64,000 nucleotides of DNA from Catonia carolina (GCA_035578175.1 JAQMRL010000008.1:95427041-95491040), one strand, 5' to 3'. Shown: positions 11,449-22,242, counted from the stretch's first letter. Notes: generated by a model not told the origin, from the sequence alone. Program-made: numbers and translations.

Positions 11449-11985
11449 ATATAGTTTGTCTTGTGTGAGCTGTTACAAACAACAAAGGAAAATTCGTTGG
11501 GAAATAAGGTTAGGCCCTACACTGTTCTCCAGCACGTTTATGATTTACTAGTATATTCGCGGCTAAGGTTAACCACATTGAACAACGTTGGAACAATTGC
11601 CTTTGTAAGCAGATTCTACAAAAGTAGAAGTCTGACCTCTGCTAATTGCGTTGCTAGACTGCCCTAATTATAAACCATCTATGCTATCTATTAGTGATGC
11701 AGAAATGAATAGAAGCAATTAGGGTTACTACAAACTCTCGTGACAAATGATTATTTGTATGGTTATTGCGTAGTTTATTAAAAGTGTACAAAATGATCTG
11801 TTGTGTCATTACAATGTACTAGTATATAATATGCAATTAGTAATGAACGACACAAACTTTATTAATAAATGCAATTGTCTACGTTAATGCATATTTTTAA
11901 TGAATTTTTCCAGTAATAGCCAATTAAAATCTCTCTTAAACCAACTTTAACTTTAGTGGTATAACAACAAAATAATTTTATAAAA
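11449..11985. other. unassigned
   Basis: AT-rich sequence. A 68-codon plus frame at 11461 has no recognisable domain. Confidence 0.4.
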
Positions 11986-12320
11986 AAATCTGGTGTGAAA
12001 CACTCTCACACGATCAATTCTCTTACCAATGTAAATATAGAAAATTAAAACCTTCGTTTAATCATTAGTATACATTGAAAATGAAAAATAACCTAATTTT
12101 AAAAATCATGAGTGAATGGCCCAAAATGTAAATAAACCTCTGTAGGACTTAAAAATACGAAAAATCACTAATTTGCGCTGAACTAGAGTCTGTAGAAAAC
12201 AAGCTAGAAATAAAAGTTGTCGTTTTTTGAAGTTTTTACTAATTTATTTACATTTATATATACTTTTGTTCTAAAATGCATACTAAGGCCGTAATCTTAA
12301 AAGAATCCATTCTAATATAA
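11986..12320 (-). repeat. repeat family E, partial copy
   Basis: Diverged minus-strand copy of an unclassified repeat also present at 16020-16350 plus 19750-19916, 29640-30290 and 34185-35020. Shared landmarks are GGTGTGAAACACTC, CATTCACTCATGA and GTATTTTTAAGTCC when read on the appropriate strand. No coding capacity was seen. Confidence 0.5.
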
Positions 12321-13997
12321 AATATGGTGTTTTTGAACTAATTGCTCTTGCAAGTAGTTCTTTTTCTTCCCATATTCAAAAAATTTAACTGGAAAATTTT
12401 AAATTTGAAAAACGTAGATGTAAATGATACAATTCTTTTAATTCGAATAGAGAATTCTGAAATTAATAATTTTTTTTACAAGTTTGTGTCAGTTACAAGT
12501 AAAGAAGGTACTACGTTTTTCAGAATACCCTGGTAATCGGAAACCAGATGTACTTTTCTACTTAGTAGAAAAAAAAATGATAAACTTATTCTTTAAGTCT
12601 ACCTACTTAATAAATTTTTCGTCGCTAAACAAGTTTTTAGATTAATGTTATTTTTCCTTCATTCAAATTGTTTAAAATAAATTGTGATTAGAGTAGTATT
12701 TAAATAATGAGCAACAATTTTATTTATAAATTTTAATTAACCTTGTCGGTGGTGCAGTTGTAAACAGCTAGAATAAAAAGGCGAAAATCTTAAGTTAGAT
12801 TTAACGATAGTTTCTGAAAGTAATAAATTGCTAATACACTGTTAAACTATTGTGAATCCAAAGAAAAAAATTATAGACCTTAGTTGAGGGAAGCGATATG
12901 TGGTGACGCTAATGATTAACTGATTTTATTATTAACTCCTAAAAAAACTAATCGATATTTCTTTTCATTACTTAATAAATTTCTAGTACCTCTGTGCTAG
13001 ACTAAATATGAAAGATGAAAGACCTTAAATGTGGGTATTGTGGGATTGTTGTAAACGTAAAAGGGCTTAAGATGAAAAGGAACTATTCAAAGGGACTAAG
13101 AAGGAAAAGAGAGTGGGAGAGAGTTCAGTATTATTAAACATTCGTATACAATTTAATTTTCCTTCCGCATTATTAAATCAATGTAATTAATTCCTAAATT
13201 ATCTCTGATTTTGAAACTCTAACACTGAATTATATTTAATGATATTATAACAATGAGATATTAGTCTACTGAAATTTGTTAAGTTTAAATTAATGTAAAT
13301 AATTATTGTACTACCTGTAAATTTAATTTAATTTTTTATACAAATTCCTTTTGCATTAAAAACATCTATTTAAAATTCTTATTTATCTGTTTATGCCATT
13401 GAAAACGGAAACAATGAGGTGTAATATTTTAATGATCAGTAAATTGTAGTTGAAAATTTATAAAGAAAGGCGAACAAAATCAACACTTAAATAAGTGTGA
13501 GATCTACACAGATTTCAAATTACTGTATATACGTATTAATTTGTTGTGTTTTTTGTATTAACAAATAAATTTAATTGCACAAGTTAAACATTTTGAGATC
13601 TGATTTTTTGGAACCAAAAGTTATGGCAGAATTCAAGTCAATTATTTAACTGACATAATCTCAACGGTGTTCGTTTGTGGGAAATTTTCATTGTTTCTTT
13701 AAAAAAAATCATTAGCTTTTTATTTTTACTGCAGTAATGGGTTATCTTTTTTACGTATCTGGGATAAAGTAACCCTCAATCGACTTCATGTATTATTATT
13801 TTACGTCTAGTCTTAACATTTCAAAACATCGTAGAATGCTGTCGCCCTAATTATTGAGAGTTGTCTAAACGACCAGTTGGTCAAGCCCGTAAATGAATTT
13901 TTCGTTTTGGTTTCTATCTTTTTGTTTTGTTGTTTTTTTATTTTGAATGTATTTGTAATAATTGTTGTTCTGTTTAAAATAAATTTATATATTAGCC
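12321..13997. other. unassigned AT-rich stretch
   Basis: About 1.7 kb without recognised genes or repeats. Short frames only. Confidence 0.4.
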
Positions 13998-14001
13998 TAT
14001 T

Positions 14002-14057
<56 letters not shown>
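13998..14057. repeat. (TTA)n microsatellite
   Basis: About 20 near-perfect copies of the trinucleotide TTA/ATT, with one TTTTTA interruption. The poly-Leu and poly-Asn frames on the two strands are artefacts of this repeat. Confidence 0.95.
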
Positions 14058-14059
<2 letters not shown>

Positions 14060-14861
14060 TTAAATCTTTGCAATGTGTTGCGTTATCTACCACGGTGATA
14101 GGGCCTACTGTGGTGCTTATGATTAATTTTTATTAAAATCTTTGCAGTATTTGTATGTTGGCATGCCGTACTCCAAAAATCAATCCCATATACAAATATT
14201 TTTGATATAAAACTAATATTTTAGTCCAATTTATTGTTTTATATAAAATAAAACTGTTGAAGTTTTGTGTTTAATTGTTTTCTTTTGTTCTGAATATCAA
14301 TTTTCTAATTCAGTCGTTTGTCAAGATACATTCCAAGATATTTAGCGAGGTCTAATAATTGAACACCTTAGCGGATGAAGGTGTTACAAAATTATAGTTT
14401 AGAGGAAAATACGATCACAAATCTAAAGCTCCCAACTTTTTGTGAGTTTCCTAATAAACTGATTGATTTTATTTTGGTACCTACCTATTATCCCTTCACG
14501 AAAAATTATACATAAATTTAAAAATTCTTCAAATTTTGCTTTTCAACATTATTCTTCTATAAGAGTTTTTTTATACCTTTCCTCTGCATATAACTCCTTC
14601 ACACACAAATTCTGTTTCCTTTGAGAATGGATGATCAGCAGGCTATTTCAATAATACAAGACAAAGTTTTCATTAGAGAATCTTTTAAAGAAAATCTTAA
14701 TAAATGCTTTTATTGATGACGTTTAATTTTTATTACTAGAGTTAACTGTTACTCTAAAATGATATCTTCTATTCTAGAGAAACAAGGTGATCTTTACCCC
14801 TTTATTTAATACAAAACAAAAAAATCATATAGTACATGCCCCTTGATCCTCTAGAATTTCC
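14058..14861. other. unassigned
   Basis: No recognised gene or repeat. Confidence 0.4.
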
Positions 14862-15604
14862 TTAAGGGGGATTGTACTTTGTATCCCGCCAATGTTAAAT
14901 TTGTTCTTTTTAGGTACATTTTTCATAGGATTGGTAATAGGTAGTTTCATAGGTTTTCATAGGATAGGAAAATAAAACTTTACACAGTTATAGCTACCGG
15001 GTTTCTCTAGCTACTGACATTTTTTCAATTTTATTTTTTGGATCATTAAAAAAAATTACGAATAATATAAAATTTAAAAAAATGTTTTTCTACTTTTTTG
15101 CGTATTACTAATCATTTTTGGAGCACCTGAGGAAGTCATAAAAATGTCGGTATGTGTGGATGTGCAAGGTGAATAACTGGTTAAAATTTCAGCCTGTTAT
15201 ATTTCATGGTTTCTGGAAAAAATGTACCTAAGTCTTAAAAATCTAAATTTACGAGAAAAGGCAAAAAGCAAAATTTACACAGACAAGGACATTTCCCATC
15301 AACAGTTGGTTAAAAAGCTGAACCAACAGCTGAGCAATATTAAAAACAGTGATACAGATATTTTAAAAAACTAAAATTCCCATTGCACTAAAACGAGCAG
15401 TAGGCTATAAAATCATGAAAAATATTCGGTTTTGGGACCATTTTTCTCTGGGTAAACTTGGGAAAAACTTAATTTTTTCATAAAACTTATTTTTTGACAT
15501 AATTTAATGTTTTTTTCTGGTATATCTAGGCCTAAACTATTGGAAAACATAAAAAACCAAAAATCGAAATTTTCAGCTAAAACCATCGTGCTATCTTCCC
15601 TTAA
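14862..15604. mobile_element. TTAA-flanked inverted-repeat element T2
   Basis: TTAA at 14862-14865 is followed by GGGGGATTGTACTTTG. The right end reads inward as GGGAAGATAGCACGATGG before TTAA at 15601-15604. The termini are imperfect but follow the same TTAA-GGG plan as T1. The interior (735 bp) has no recognised protein. A 69-codon minus frame at 15413-15622 crosses the right end and is not convincing. Confidence 0.35.
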
Positions 15605-15729
15605 ACTGTTGAAATAGACCATACTATGCCTTCGAAGTAATTAAATATGCATGTAATATTCATCAATCATGAAAAATACGTTTTAAAAAATATTACATAG
15701 CACTTTCATCCACTCAGCTCTTCAATTTT

Positions 15730-15769
15730 ACTGCATTAGCAGTAATTGCAGAACAGTCGGACGTTAAAC

Positions 15770-15817
<48 letters not shown>
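15730..15817 (+). mobile_element. 5'-truncated SINE B with long poly(A)
   Basis: Only the last 41 bp of the family B body are present (from ACTGCATTAGCAG to GACGTTAAACC), followed by an uninterrupted run of 47 A at 15771-15817. A 10-bp target duplication CTTCAATTTT flanks it (15720-15729 and 15820-15829). The pure poly(A) implies a very recent insertion by LINE machinery that recognises poly(A). Confidence 0.85.
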
Positions 15818-15819
<2 letters not shown>

Positions 15820-16019
15820 CTTCAATTTTGCCTCGCTCTTCAACCTCTTTATGTATTAGTGTATTGTCTATATAGACTGGTGAGCGCACGTCTTTCTTTA
15901 GTATAAATGTAACGTGTGTTTCATTTGTTTTCATTCGCTATTTATTGTGCTAATATTTTATTTTATCCAGATGTTGTTGCAGATGCTCAGATGTTGTAAC
16001 TGGATCTGCACGGATTGCC

Positions 16020-16350
16020 TGAGCGATATCATATGAACTTGAAACTTAAGTTAGATACCACTGGAGGACCTGACACGAACATTTTCATCAAAATCAGTCA
16101 ACCGGACATAGTAGTTTATTCGTGTCAATTTTAACTTTTTTGCGATTTTCTCAAAAACAGCATCTACGATTTTTTTAAAAATCGCCTTACATGCTAAATT
16201 GTTTATGCTCTACAAGATAGGGTAGGCACCATGTCTGCTGAAATTCTTGGGGAGGCTGTGCTCTCATAGAAAAACATGTTTTTTAAGATTGTGCTCTTAA
16301 AATGCATGTCAGGGCAAAAGTGTATATTATAAGAGTTGTAGACAATTTAA
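16020..16350 (+). repeat. repeat family E, left part of split copy
   Basis: Matches 34220-34500, for example ACATTTTCATCAAAATC, a GATTTTCTCAAAAA segment and TGCTGAAATTCTTGGGG. The copy is interrupted at 16350 by the LINE and resumes at 19750. The unit is unclassified and shows no coding capacity. Confidence 0.65.
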
Positions 16351-16826
16351 TTTGGGGGTGGGCGCCTCTCACTCAAGTAGGCCGGAGTGAATAGGTGGCT
16401 AAGTTCAGGTAGGGACCCAGTTCTGTGGGGTATAACACGGACCCCTGCCCAGGGATACGGGTGAAGACCACAACGGCAGACATGGCGAAAGAGAGTATCT
16501 CCAAAACGGCTTGAATGGCGGAAGTGGCAGCCCAGATTTTAGGGTTAGTATAAAGTCACTAAAGCCGAGTTAACTCCCGGGATAAGGAGTAAACTTTCGT
16601 CAAGTGCCTACAGTCTAGGGTGGATGAGCGGATGAAAGTTGGGCACCCTATTGCCCATGGAGTATGAAAGTGCTCCAGAAGGCGGATGAACCATAGACTA
16701 TGATCAACGGCATTGGGATGCAGAAGGTAAAGGAGAAACCCACTGCATTAGAGATCCCCAGGGATTTTCTCACAGCAGCTAATCTGTATGATGAGTCCGT
16801 CTGTTTCTAAATATTCCGGAGGTTAA

Positions 16827-17789
16827 ATAACCCCCCATTCGGTTCTCCGGGCTGGGACAGCTTCAGATGGAGTCACCTTGAAGAGGAAAACTTTAAGAGT
16901 TGCTACTTGGAATGTGAGATCTTTGGGTGTGTGTGGAAAATTAGAGAATGTGAAACTTGAAATGAGGAGACTGAGTGTCAACGTCCTTGGAATGAGTGAG
17001 ATTAAGTGGAAAGATGAAGGAGACTTTTGGAGTGGAGAACACAGGGTTATCTTCTCAGGTGACAAGAACAATACTACAGGAGTTGGTATAGTGTTGGATA
17101 AGAAATGGGGAGGAAGAGTGAAGAGTTATATACTGTTCAGTGATAGAATGATGTTGGTCAAGTTGGAAGGTGAAGGAGAGAATTTGGCCATGATGCAAAC
17201 ATACATGCCAACATCTGGCTATAGTGATGAAGAATTGGATGAAGTTTATGAGCAAATAGAGGAGGTATTGAGCTATGTGAAAGAGAGTGAAACGTTGATC
17301 ATCCTTGGAGATTGGAATGCAGTTGTAGGTGAAGGGACTGATGAGGAAGTAATTGGGAGGTATGGATTGGGAAATAGGAATGAGCGAGGACAAAGGCTCA
17401 TAGATTATTGTGTAGAGAGAAATTTTGTCATTGCCAATACACTCTTTCAACAACCTCTAAGACGACGATATACATGGATTCAGCCAGGTGACACAGCAAG
17501 ATATCAGATTGATAACATTATGATAAGGAAGAAACATAGAAAGTACATACAGCAATGCAAAACTTATCCGGGAGCTGACATCTTTAGTGATCACAATCCT
17601 GTTGTAATGGACCTCAAGCTACAAGGAGGGAAGAGAACATTCAGACAGAGACCAACTAACAACAAGTGGGCAGCAGATAAATTGAAGATGAAGGAAAGTG
17701 CTGATAAATACAATTGCGCTATCAAACATAGTTTGAATAGAGAAGAATTTTCAGTGCTAGACACACACATCGCCAGTGGGAAAATTTGA
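16827..17789 (+). CDS. LINE APE-type endonuclease domain
   Basis: The frame is open from 16827 (after a TAA at 16824) to the TGA at 17787-17789. Active-site landmarks of the exonuclease-endonuclease-phosphatase fold are present: A-T-W-N-V-R-S near the start, S-E-I-K-W with the metal-binding Glu, G-D-W-N near 17307, and S-D-H at 17586-17594. The domain nicks target DNA to prime reverse transcription. There is no ATG in frame before the conserved A-T-W-N block (a TTG stands at 16878), so the true start codon is lost or non-canonical. The stop follows a frameshift rather than a natural end. Confidence 0.85.
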   Translation: MTPHSVLRAGTASDGVTLKRKTLRVATWNVRSLGVCGKLENVKLEMRRLSVNVLGMSEIKWKDEGDFWSGEHRVIFSGDKNNTTGVGIVLDKKWGGRVKSYILFSDRMMLVKLEGEGENLAMMQTYMPTSGYSDEELDEVYEQIEEVLSYVKESETLIILGDWNAVVGEGTDEEVIGRYGLGNRNERGQRLIDYCVERNFVIANTLFQQPLRRRYTWIQPGDTARYQIDNIMIRKKHRKYIQQCKTYPGADIFSDHNPVVMDLKLQGGKRTFRQRPTNNKWAADKLKMKESADKYNCAIKHSLNREEFSVLDTHIASGKI

Positions 17790-19729
17790 AAAATGCAATT
17801 GTGAACTCTGCTAAAGAAACATTGGGCTATCAGAAAGTGCAACCAAGAAGCCCTTGGATAAGTGAAGACACTATAGCTCTAATGGATTTGAGAAGGGAAC
17901 ACAAAAGAGATAAAAACAGGAGTGAGTATAACAGGCTTAGAAATCTTGTGAATAGGCATGCCAGGAAAGACAAAGAAGAATGGCTGAGTCGATGTTGCAA
18001 TGAAATAGAAAATAATTTTGAGAGAGGAAACATAGAAAAATCATATAGTTTGATTAGAAAGATGTTTGGCAGGCGTACTGTTAGAAACAACATAATTAAA
18101 TCAAGTGAAATGAAAGTTTTGATGGATAATGACGATGTGGCAGACAGATGGAAACAGTATGTAGAGCATCTCTATAGTAGTGCTGAATGCTTTGAGGAAA
18201 TAGAAAGTAGGGAAGATATACCGATTGATGAGCTGGGACCTCCAATTACTCTCTCAGAAATGGAACGCGCATTGCATGAGCTCAAATCCAAAAAGGCATA
18301 TGGAGCAGATGGTATTCCAGCAGAACTCTTGCAAGCATTGGATAATGAGATGAAGAACACTTTATTCACCCTCTTAAGTGACATCTATATCACCGGGAAA
18401 GTCCCCCTTGACTTCAAGAAAAGTGTAATGGTAATGCTGCCAAAGAAGAATAATGCAACGAGTTGTGATGAATATAGAACGTTAAGTATCTTATCTCATG
18501 CATCGAAAATACTGACAAGCATTATTTTGAGACGGATTGAAGCTAAAATTGATGTGAACCTAGCCGATGATCAATTTGGCTTTAGAAGGAATAGGGGAAC
18601 AAGAGAAGCAATATTGTGTTTAAGGAATATTGTGGAAAAGAGTTTTCAAGTGAATAAGAAGGTATATATTGCATTTGTGGATTTGCTGAAGGCATTTGAC
18701 AGGGTCAATTGGAATGTTCTTATGAGAATACTCAAGAAACTTAATATAGATTACAGAGATAGGAGGATCATAAAGGAGCTGTATAGGAACCAAACAGCAT
18801 GTATAAGGGTCGGTGAGAAGGAAAGAGAAGCTGCTATCAAGAGAGGAGTTAGACAGGGTTGCAGTTTGTCGCTATTACTTTTCAACATCTATATTGAACA
18901 GGCAATCAATGAATGCAAGGAGTATTGTTCCGGAGTCAAAGTGAATGGTTTCAGAGTGCAGATGCTACGTTTTGCGGATGATATTGCAATAGTAGCACAA
19001 GACAAAGGAGGGCTAGAGAGAGCACTGAATACCTTGCATGCCATTTTGAAAACGGAGTATGACATGGAAATAAACAAAAAGAAGACAGAAGTGATGATCT
19101 GTTCTAAAGAGCCTGAACTTGAAACAGTTAAATTAGATGGTAACGCCCTCAAGCAAGTGAAAACATATAAGTACTTGGGTAGTACCATTTCAGAAGATGG
19201 TAAAGACAGAGAGGACATAAAGCGTCGTATAAGAGAGGCAAAAGCTATTTTTATTGGTAAGCGACATGTGTTTTCCTCAAATAGTCTCAGGTTAGAAATG
19301 AGAAAGAGACTAATAAAAAGCTGCATTTGGAGTGTTGCCCTCTATGGCTCAGAAACTTGGACTATTGGTAAGGTGGAGGAAAGAGCACTCAATGCTTTTG
19401 AAGTATGGTGTTGGAGACGAATGCTTAAGTTGAAATGGACTGACAGAGTTAGTAATGAGGAAGTATTTCAAAGGGCTGAGGAGAACAGATCTCTTTTGAA
19501 AATTCTAAAGGACAGACGACACTCTTGGCTTGGCCATGTAATAAGACACAATGAATTCACGTTAAGAATATTAGAAGGAATGATAATTGGACAAAGGGCT
19601 CGTGGAAGACCCCGGCTACAGTATTTGAAACAAATTACCAAAGATCTAGGGATCCAGAGCTACATCCAACTAAAAACTATAGCTCTGGACAGAAAACGAT
19701 GGAAAGCTGCCTACCAATCGCATGATTGA
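17741..19729 (+). CDS. LINE reverse transcriptase domain (frameshifted from EN)
   Basis: This frame is open from 17741, after a TAG at 17738, and reads W-E-N-L-K-N-A-I at 17777, the expected continuation of the endonuclease frame. A single shift between 17741 and 17776 therefore separates the halves. RT motifs follow: K-A-Y-G-A-D-G-I-P-A-E-L, Q-F-G-F-R-R, F-V-D-L-L-K-A-F-D, R-Q-G-C-S-L-S and the catalytic F-A-D-D at 18971-18982, then Y-L-G-S-T-I and the tail Y-G-S-E-T-W, W-C-W-R-R, G-R-P-R. A usual Pro after G-C-S-L-S is Leu. Apart from these the domain is intact. Confidence 0.88.
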   Translation, partial: RRIFSARHTHRQWENLKNAIVNSAKETLGYQKVQPRSPWISEDTIALMDLRREHKRDKNRSEYNRLRNLVNRHARKDKEEWLSRCCNEIENNFERGNIEKSYSLIRKMFGRRTVRNNIIKSSEMKVLMDNDDVADRWKQYVEHLYSSAECFEEIESREDIPIDELGPPITLSEMERALHELKSKKAYGADGIPAELLQALDNEMKNTLFTLLSDIYITGKVPLDFKKSVMVMLPKKNNATSCDEYRTLSILSHASKILTSIILRRIEAKIDVNLADDQFGFRRNRGTREAILCLRNIVEKSFQVNKKVYIAFVDLLKAFDRVNWNVLMRILKKLNIDYRDRRIIKELYRNQTACIRVGEKEREAAIKRGVRQGCSLSLLLFNIYIEQAINECKEYCSGVKVNGFRVQMLRFADDIAIVAQDKGGLERALNTLHAILKTEYDMEINKKKTEVMICSKEPELETVKLDGNALKQVKTYKYLGSTISEDGKDREDIKRRIREAKAIFIGKRHVFSSNSLRLEMRKRLIKSCIWSVALYGSETWTIGKVEERALNAFEVWCWRRMLKLKWTDRVSNEEVFQRAEENRSLLKILKDRRHSWLGHVIRHNEFTLRILEGMIIGQRARGRPRLQYLKQITKDLGIQSYIQLKTIALDRKRWKAAYQSHD

Positions 19730-19749
19730 AGCTAAAGAAGGAGAAGGAC

Positions 19750-19916
19750 ACAATTTAAAAATCTACAATTTTTATTTAAAGAATTTTTTTGTATAACGCT
19801 TAGTTTAGCGGTAATTAGCAATTTTTCTGTTTTTTCTCTTGAAAAGTGTGGATAGTATTATCGCCAAATCTAGCTGTTGTACTGTTGGTATCAATATAGG
19901 GAGCCTTCTTTCTTTT
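19750..19916 (+). repeat. repeat family E, right part of split copy
   Basis: Begins with the second target-duplication copy and continues as AATCTACAATTTTTATTT and TAGTTTAGCGGTAATTAG, matching 34520-34590. It resumes the copy interrupted at 16350. Confidence 0.65.
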
Positions 19917-20245
19917 ATCTTTTGAGACCGCAATGGGTCACTTAAGTTAGTTTAGTGGAAGTTCTTTTCTTCGAATTTTTTCTCAGTATTTCTTCTTTCT
20001 GACTGATCATGCTCGTCTTTCTTCATCTGAAACAATTCCTCCACATATTCCTTTATTGTCTATCCTTGGTTTGAATCTGATGTATTTATCTTTTAGTACT
20101 ACTGTATTAATTTTTCTGTCTTATTCTCTAGATGTTCCAACGATATTCCCAATTCTTCCATATTCTCTTTAATTTTATTGATCAAAATTGGTGCCGCTTT
20201 TTTGCCATAAAGATTCCTTATTATTCTGAGCCCTATTATAAAAGA
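19917..20245 (-). mobile_element. LINE 3' fragment (same family as at 63316)
   Basis: On the minus strand the broken frame reads I-K-E-N-M-E-E-L-G-I and E-H-L-E-N-K-T, ending beside a GACCCATTGCGGTCTCAAAA terminus. The same terminus and protein tail occur at 63316-64000. Only the extreme 3' end remains. Confidence 0.6.
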
Positions 20246-20806
20246 GCCTTTTATTAAATTAAACTTTCAATTGGATTTAATAAAAAAATTTCTTGTTGAA
20301 TAAATGAAGTATAATGTCACGAGTTACGTATTTACAAATGCACTCGTCGAATGTTACTAAGAAGAAATAATTTAAACCTTGTCTACGTAATTAATAACGT
20401 GTTAAATGCATAGAACCACTTTGATTTACGTAATAGTAACGTAATAGTTTAGAAAAATAGGTGGATCGTATACGATAATCCGTTAATCTGACATGAATAA
20501 CTAATTCATAGAAGTGTAAATTAATGTTCTCTTATGAAAATGTCATGGATGTAATCAATATTTCAAGATAAGACTGTCCCAATTACTCGGTAGATTAATT
20601 ATTTAACGGTAATGATGAAAAACTGAAATCGACTCCTTTCTATGATGTATATATGTCCCAACTTAAAAAGTAGGTATATTTTTTTAATGATATGATTTCT
20701 TTGTTTTTGTAAAGTTTACATAACTTTCTATTTACAAAACGGAAGTGGTATTATTTTTTGGATATCTTTCCCGTAAATAAGTTTTTAAATTTCTAAAAAT
20801 GATATT
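20246..20806. other. unassigned
   Basis: AT-rich sequence with no recognised gene or repeat. Confidence 0.4.
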
Positions 20807-21379
20807 AACCCACCAGGTTGGTCTAGGGGTAAAGACGTCGCCGCTAGTCAGCTGTTTAACAGCTGATTTTTAGAGACGAAGGTTCCTGGTTCAAATCCTA
20901 GTAATGGTAGTTACTTTTATACGGGTTTGAATACCGCAGCTTAACGAATTAGAGATTGCAGATGAAGGCGGAGCATAGTGACCTAGATCACAACACAGAG
21001 CCAATTGACTTTCGTTTATCGTATCCTGCGTTGTCACGTTGTGGTCCCGCTGTGGATAACAGCCTAACAAAAAGTCAGCTGGAGTTCGGTGGAATAGAGT
21101 GTGAGTTAGCTAAAGGGCAACCTCACACCCAACCTTGGCTGTTATTGGCTAGATCTCATCTGCAGTCTTTAGTTCGTTGGGGTATAGACAGTGGTTACTA
21201 GTGTACTTTTATGGTTGAAGTTTAATTAACCATACACTCTCAGGAAGGGTCGGCATGAGTCTGTACAAAACTACACCTCATTTACACATCATACTAATCA
21301 TTCTCATCTCATTGGGTCATTAGGTTGCTTATTGTTCAAAATTTAACAGATTGCAATGTACACACATTAGGAAAAAAAG
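20807..21379 (+). mobile_element. long-form SINE A with 250-bp insert
   Basis: The head (A box GGTTGGTCTAGGGGTAAAG, palindrome CAGCTGTTTAACAGCTG, B box GGTTCCTGGTTCAAATCC) and the 3' body match the other four family A copies. Between ACGGGTTTGAATAC (about 20934) and TAGACAGTGG (21184), however, it has roughly 250 bp absent from those copies. The insert is GC-richer and carries an 81-codon frame that I regard as incidental. It could be the ancestral long form, a chimera with another SINE, or a later insertion. Confidence 0.8.
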
Positions 21380-21900
21380 GAAAACCCGATTGTGTGAAGG
21401 ATAATATCATATTGCAAGGCGGTACAATACAACTGCACTGTACTGTTACTGGAACCTGATTGCATAATAAAATACATTGTGTATAACAATAGGTAATACA
21501 GAAGTTTACGCAAAAAAAGTACATAGTTTTTAACGGGTCCTCCGTTAATAAGATGTGTTACTTCATCCAGACTGAATACAAAATTCAGCGTTCATATTTC
21601 ATTGAATACCATAGTTTTTTCTATTAAGTGAATATTTTGAAAGTACAATCCGATGTTTTGTTTCAATACGGCGACTATATAAAAAAAAATCTATTTCTGC
21701 TTCACATAAAGATAGGGAAATGATTTTTGGAGTAAACCATACATTTTTACAACACTATTATACCAAGTACAACAGTGTTACGAAGTAAGTTACATCTCAG
21801 AAATACTCATATGGGGCCCATCAAGGTTTATTGAGTTCGTCATTAAATTAACTAGTTAAATAAAAAGGGCTAAATGGATATACTTATTTAAATCTCTGTT
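21380..21900. other. unassigned
   Basis: No recognised gene or repeat. Confidence 0.4.
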
Positions 21901-21901
21901 A

Positions 21902-22242
21902 AAGTTCAGCCGTTCTAAGTTTGCTCCTAATGTAAACAAATAATGACGTCACTGAGCATGCGCATTATATCTAAATGTGTGCACGCTGATTAAAAAGTAA
22001 CAACTAAATACTTTCAAAAGTATTTAAATACAAAATACTTTTAAAAGTATGTTTCTAAATTAAATTGCTAGGCCTACATCATATCACGACTTATGTTTTT
22101 AGTACTTTAAGTACTTATAATTTAAAAAATAGATAACTTAATAGGAATACGACATCCATAAAGTCACGGACTCTAGCGTGCACCCTGCAGTAGCTGGTTT
22201 TGGTTTGTTGACAGTAGGAGCAAACTTAGAGCGGCTGAACTA
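21902..22242. mobile_element. 341-bp MITE with TA target
   Basis: Terminal inverted repeats of about 40 bp start AAGTTCAGCCGTTCTAAG on the left and TAGTTCAGCCGCTCTAAG on the right (read inward) and continue through TTTGCTCCTA. TA flanks both ends (21900-21901 and 22243-22244), which indicates a Tc1/mariner-type non-autonomous element. It has no coding sequence. Inside the left arm lie a perfect TGACGTCA and a GCATGCGCA motif. Confidence 0.8.

Larger units (their letters stand above)
16351..19749 (+). mobile_element. complete RTE (BovB-like) LINE
   Basis: A 3399-bp element with a leader of about 530 bp, an endonuclease plus RT coding region broken by one frameshift, and a short tail ending AAGAAGGAGAAGGAC. 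The 9-bp direct repeat ACAATTTAA at 16342-16350 and 19750-19758 is the target duplication. Joining repeat E across it restores the arrangement of the uninterrupted copy near 34500-34530. The lack of poly(A) and the C-terminal W-C-W-R-R block fit the RTE/BovB clade. The copy is nearly intact, so it is a late arrival. Confidence 0.9.

Noticed and set aside
13813..14098. Poly-Asn and poly-Leu/Ile frames on both strands
   Set aside because: They are translations of a (TTA)n microsatellite.
17782..17788. AAATTTG heptamer at the end of the LINE endonuclease frame, like a -1 ribosomal slippery site
   Set aside because: Its codon phase belongs to the RT frame, not to the endonuclease frame, and the RT frame is already in register upstream with W-E-N-L. 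A simple indel between 17741 and 17776 explains the break.
20956..21201. 81-codon frame in the long SINE A
   Set aside because: Lies inside the SINE insert and crosses into the SINE body. No family recognised.
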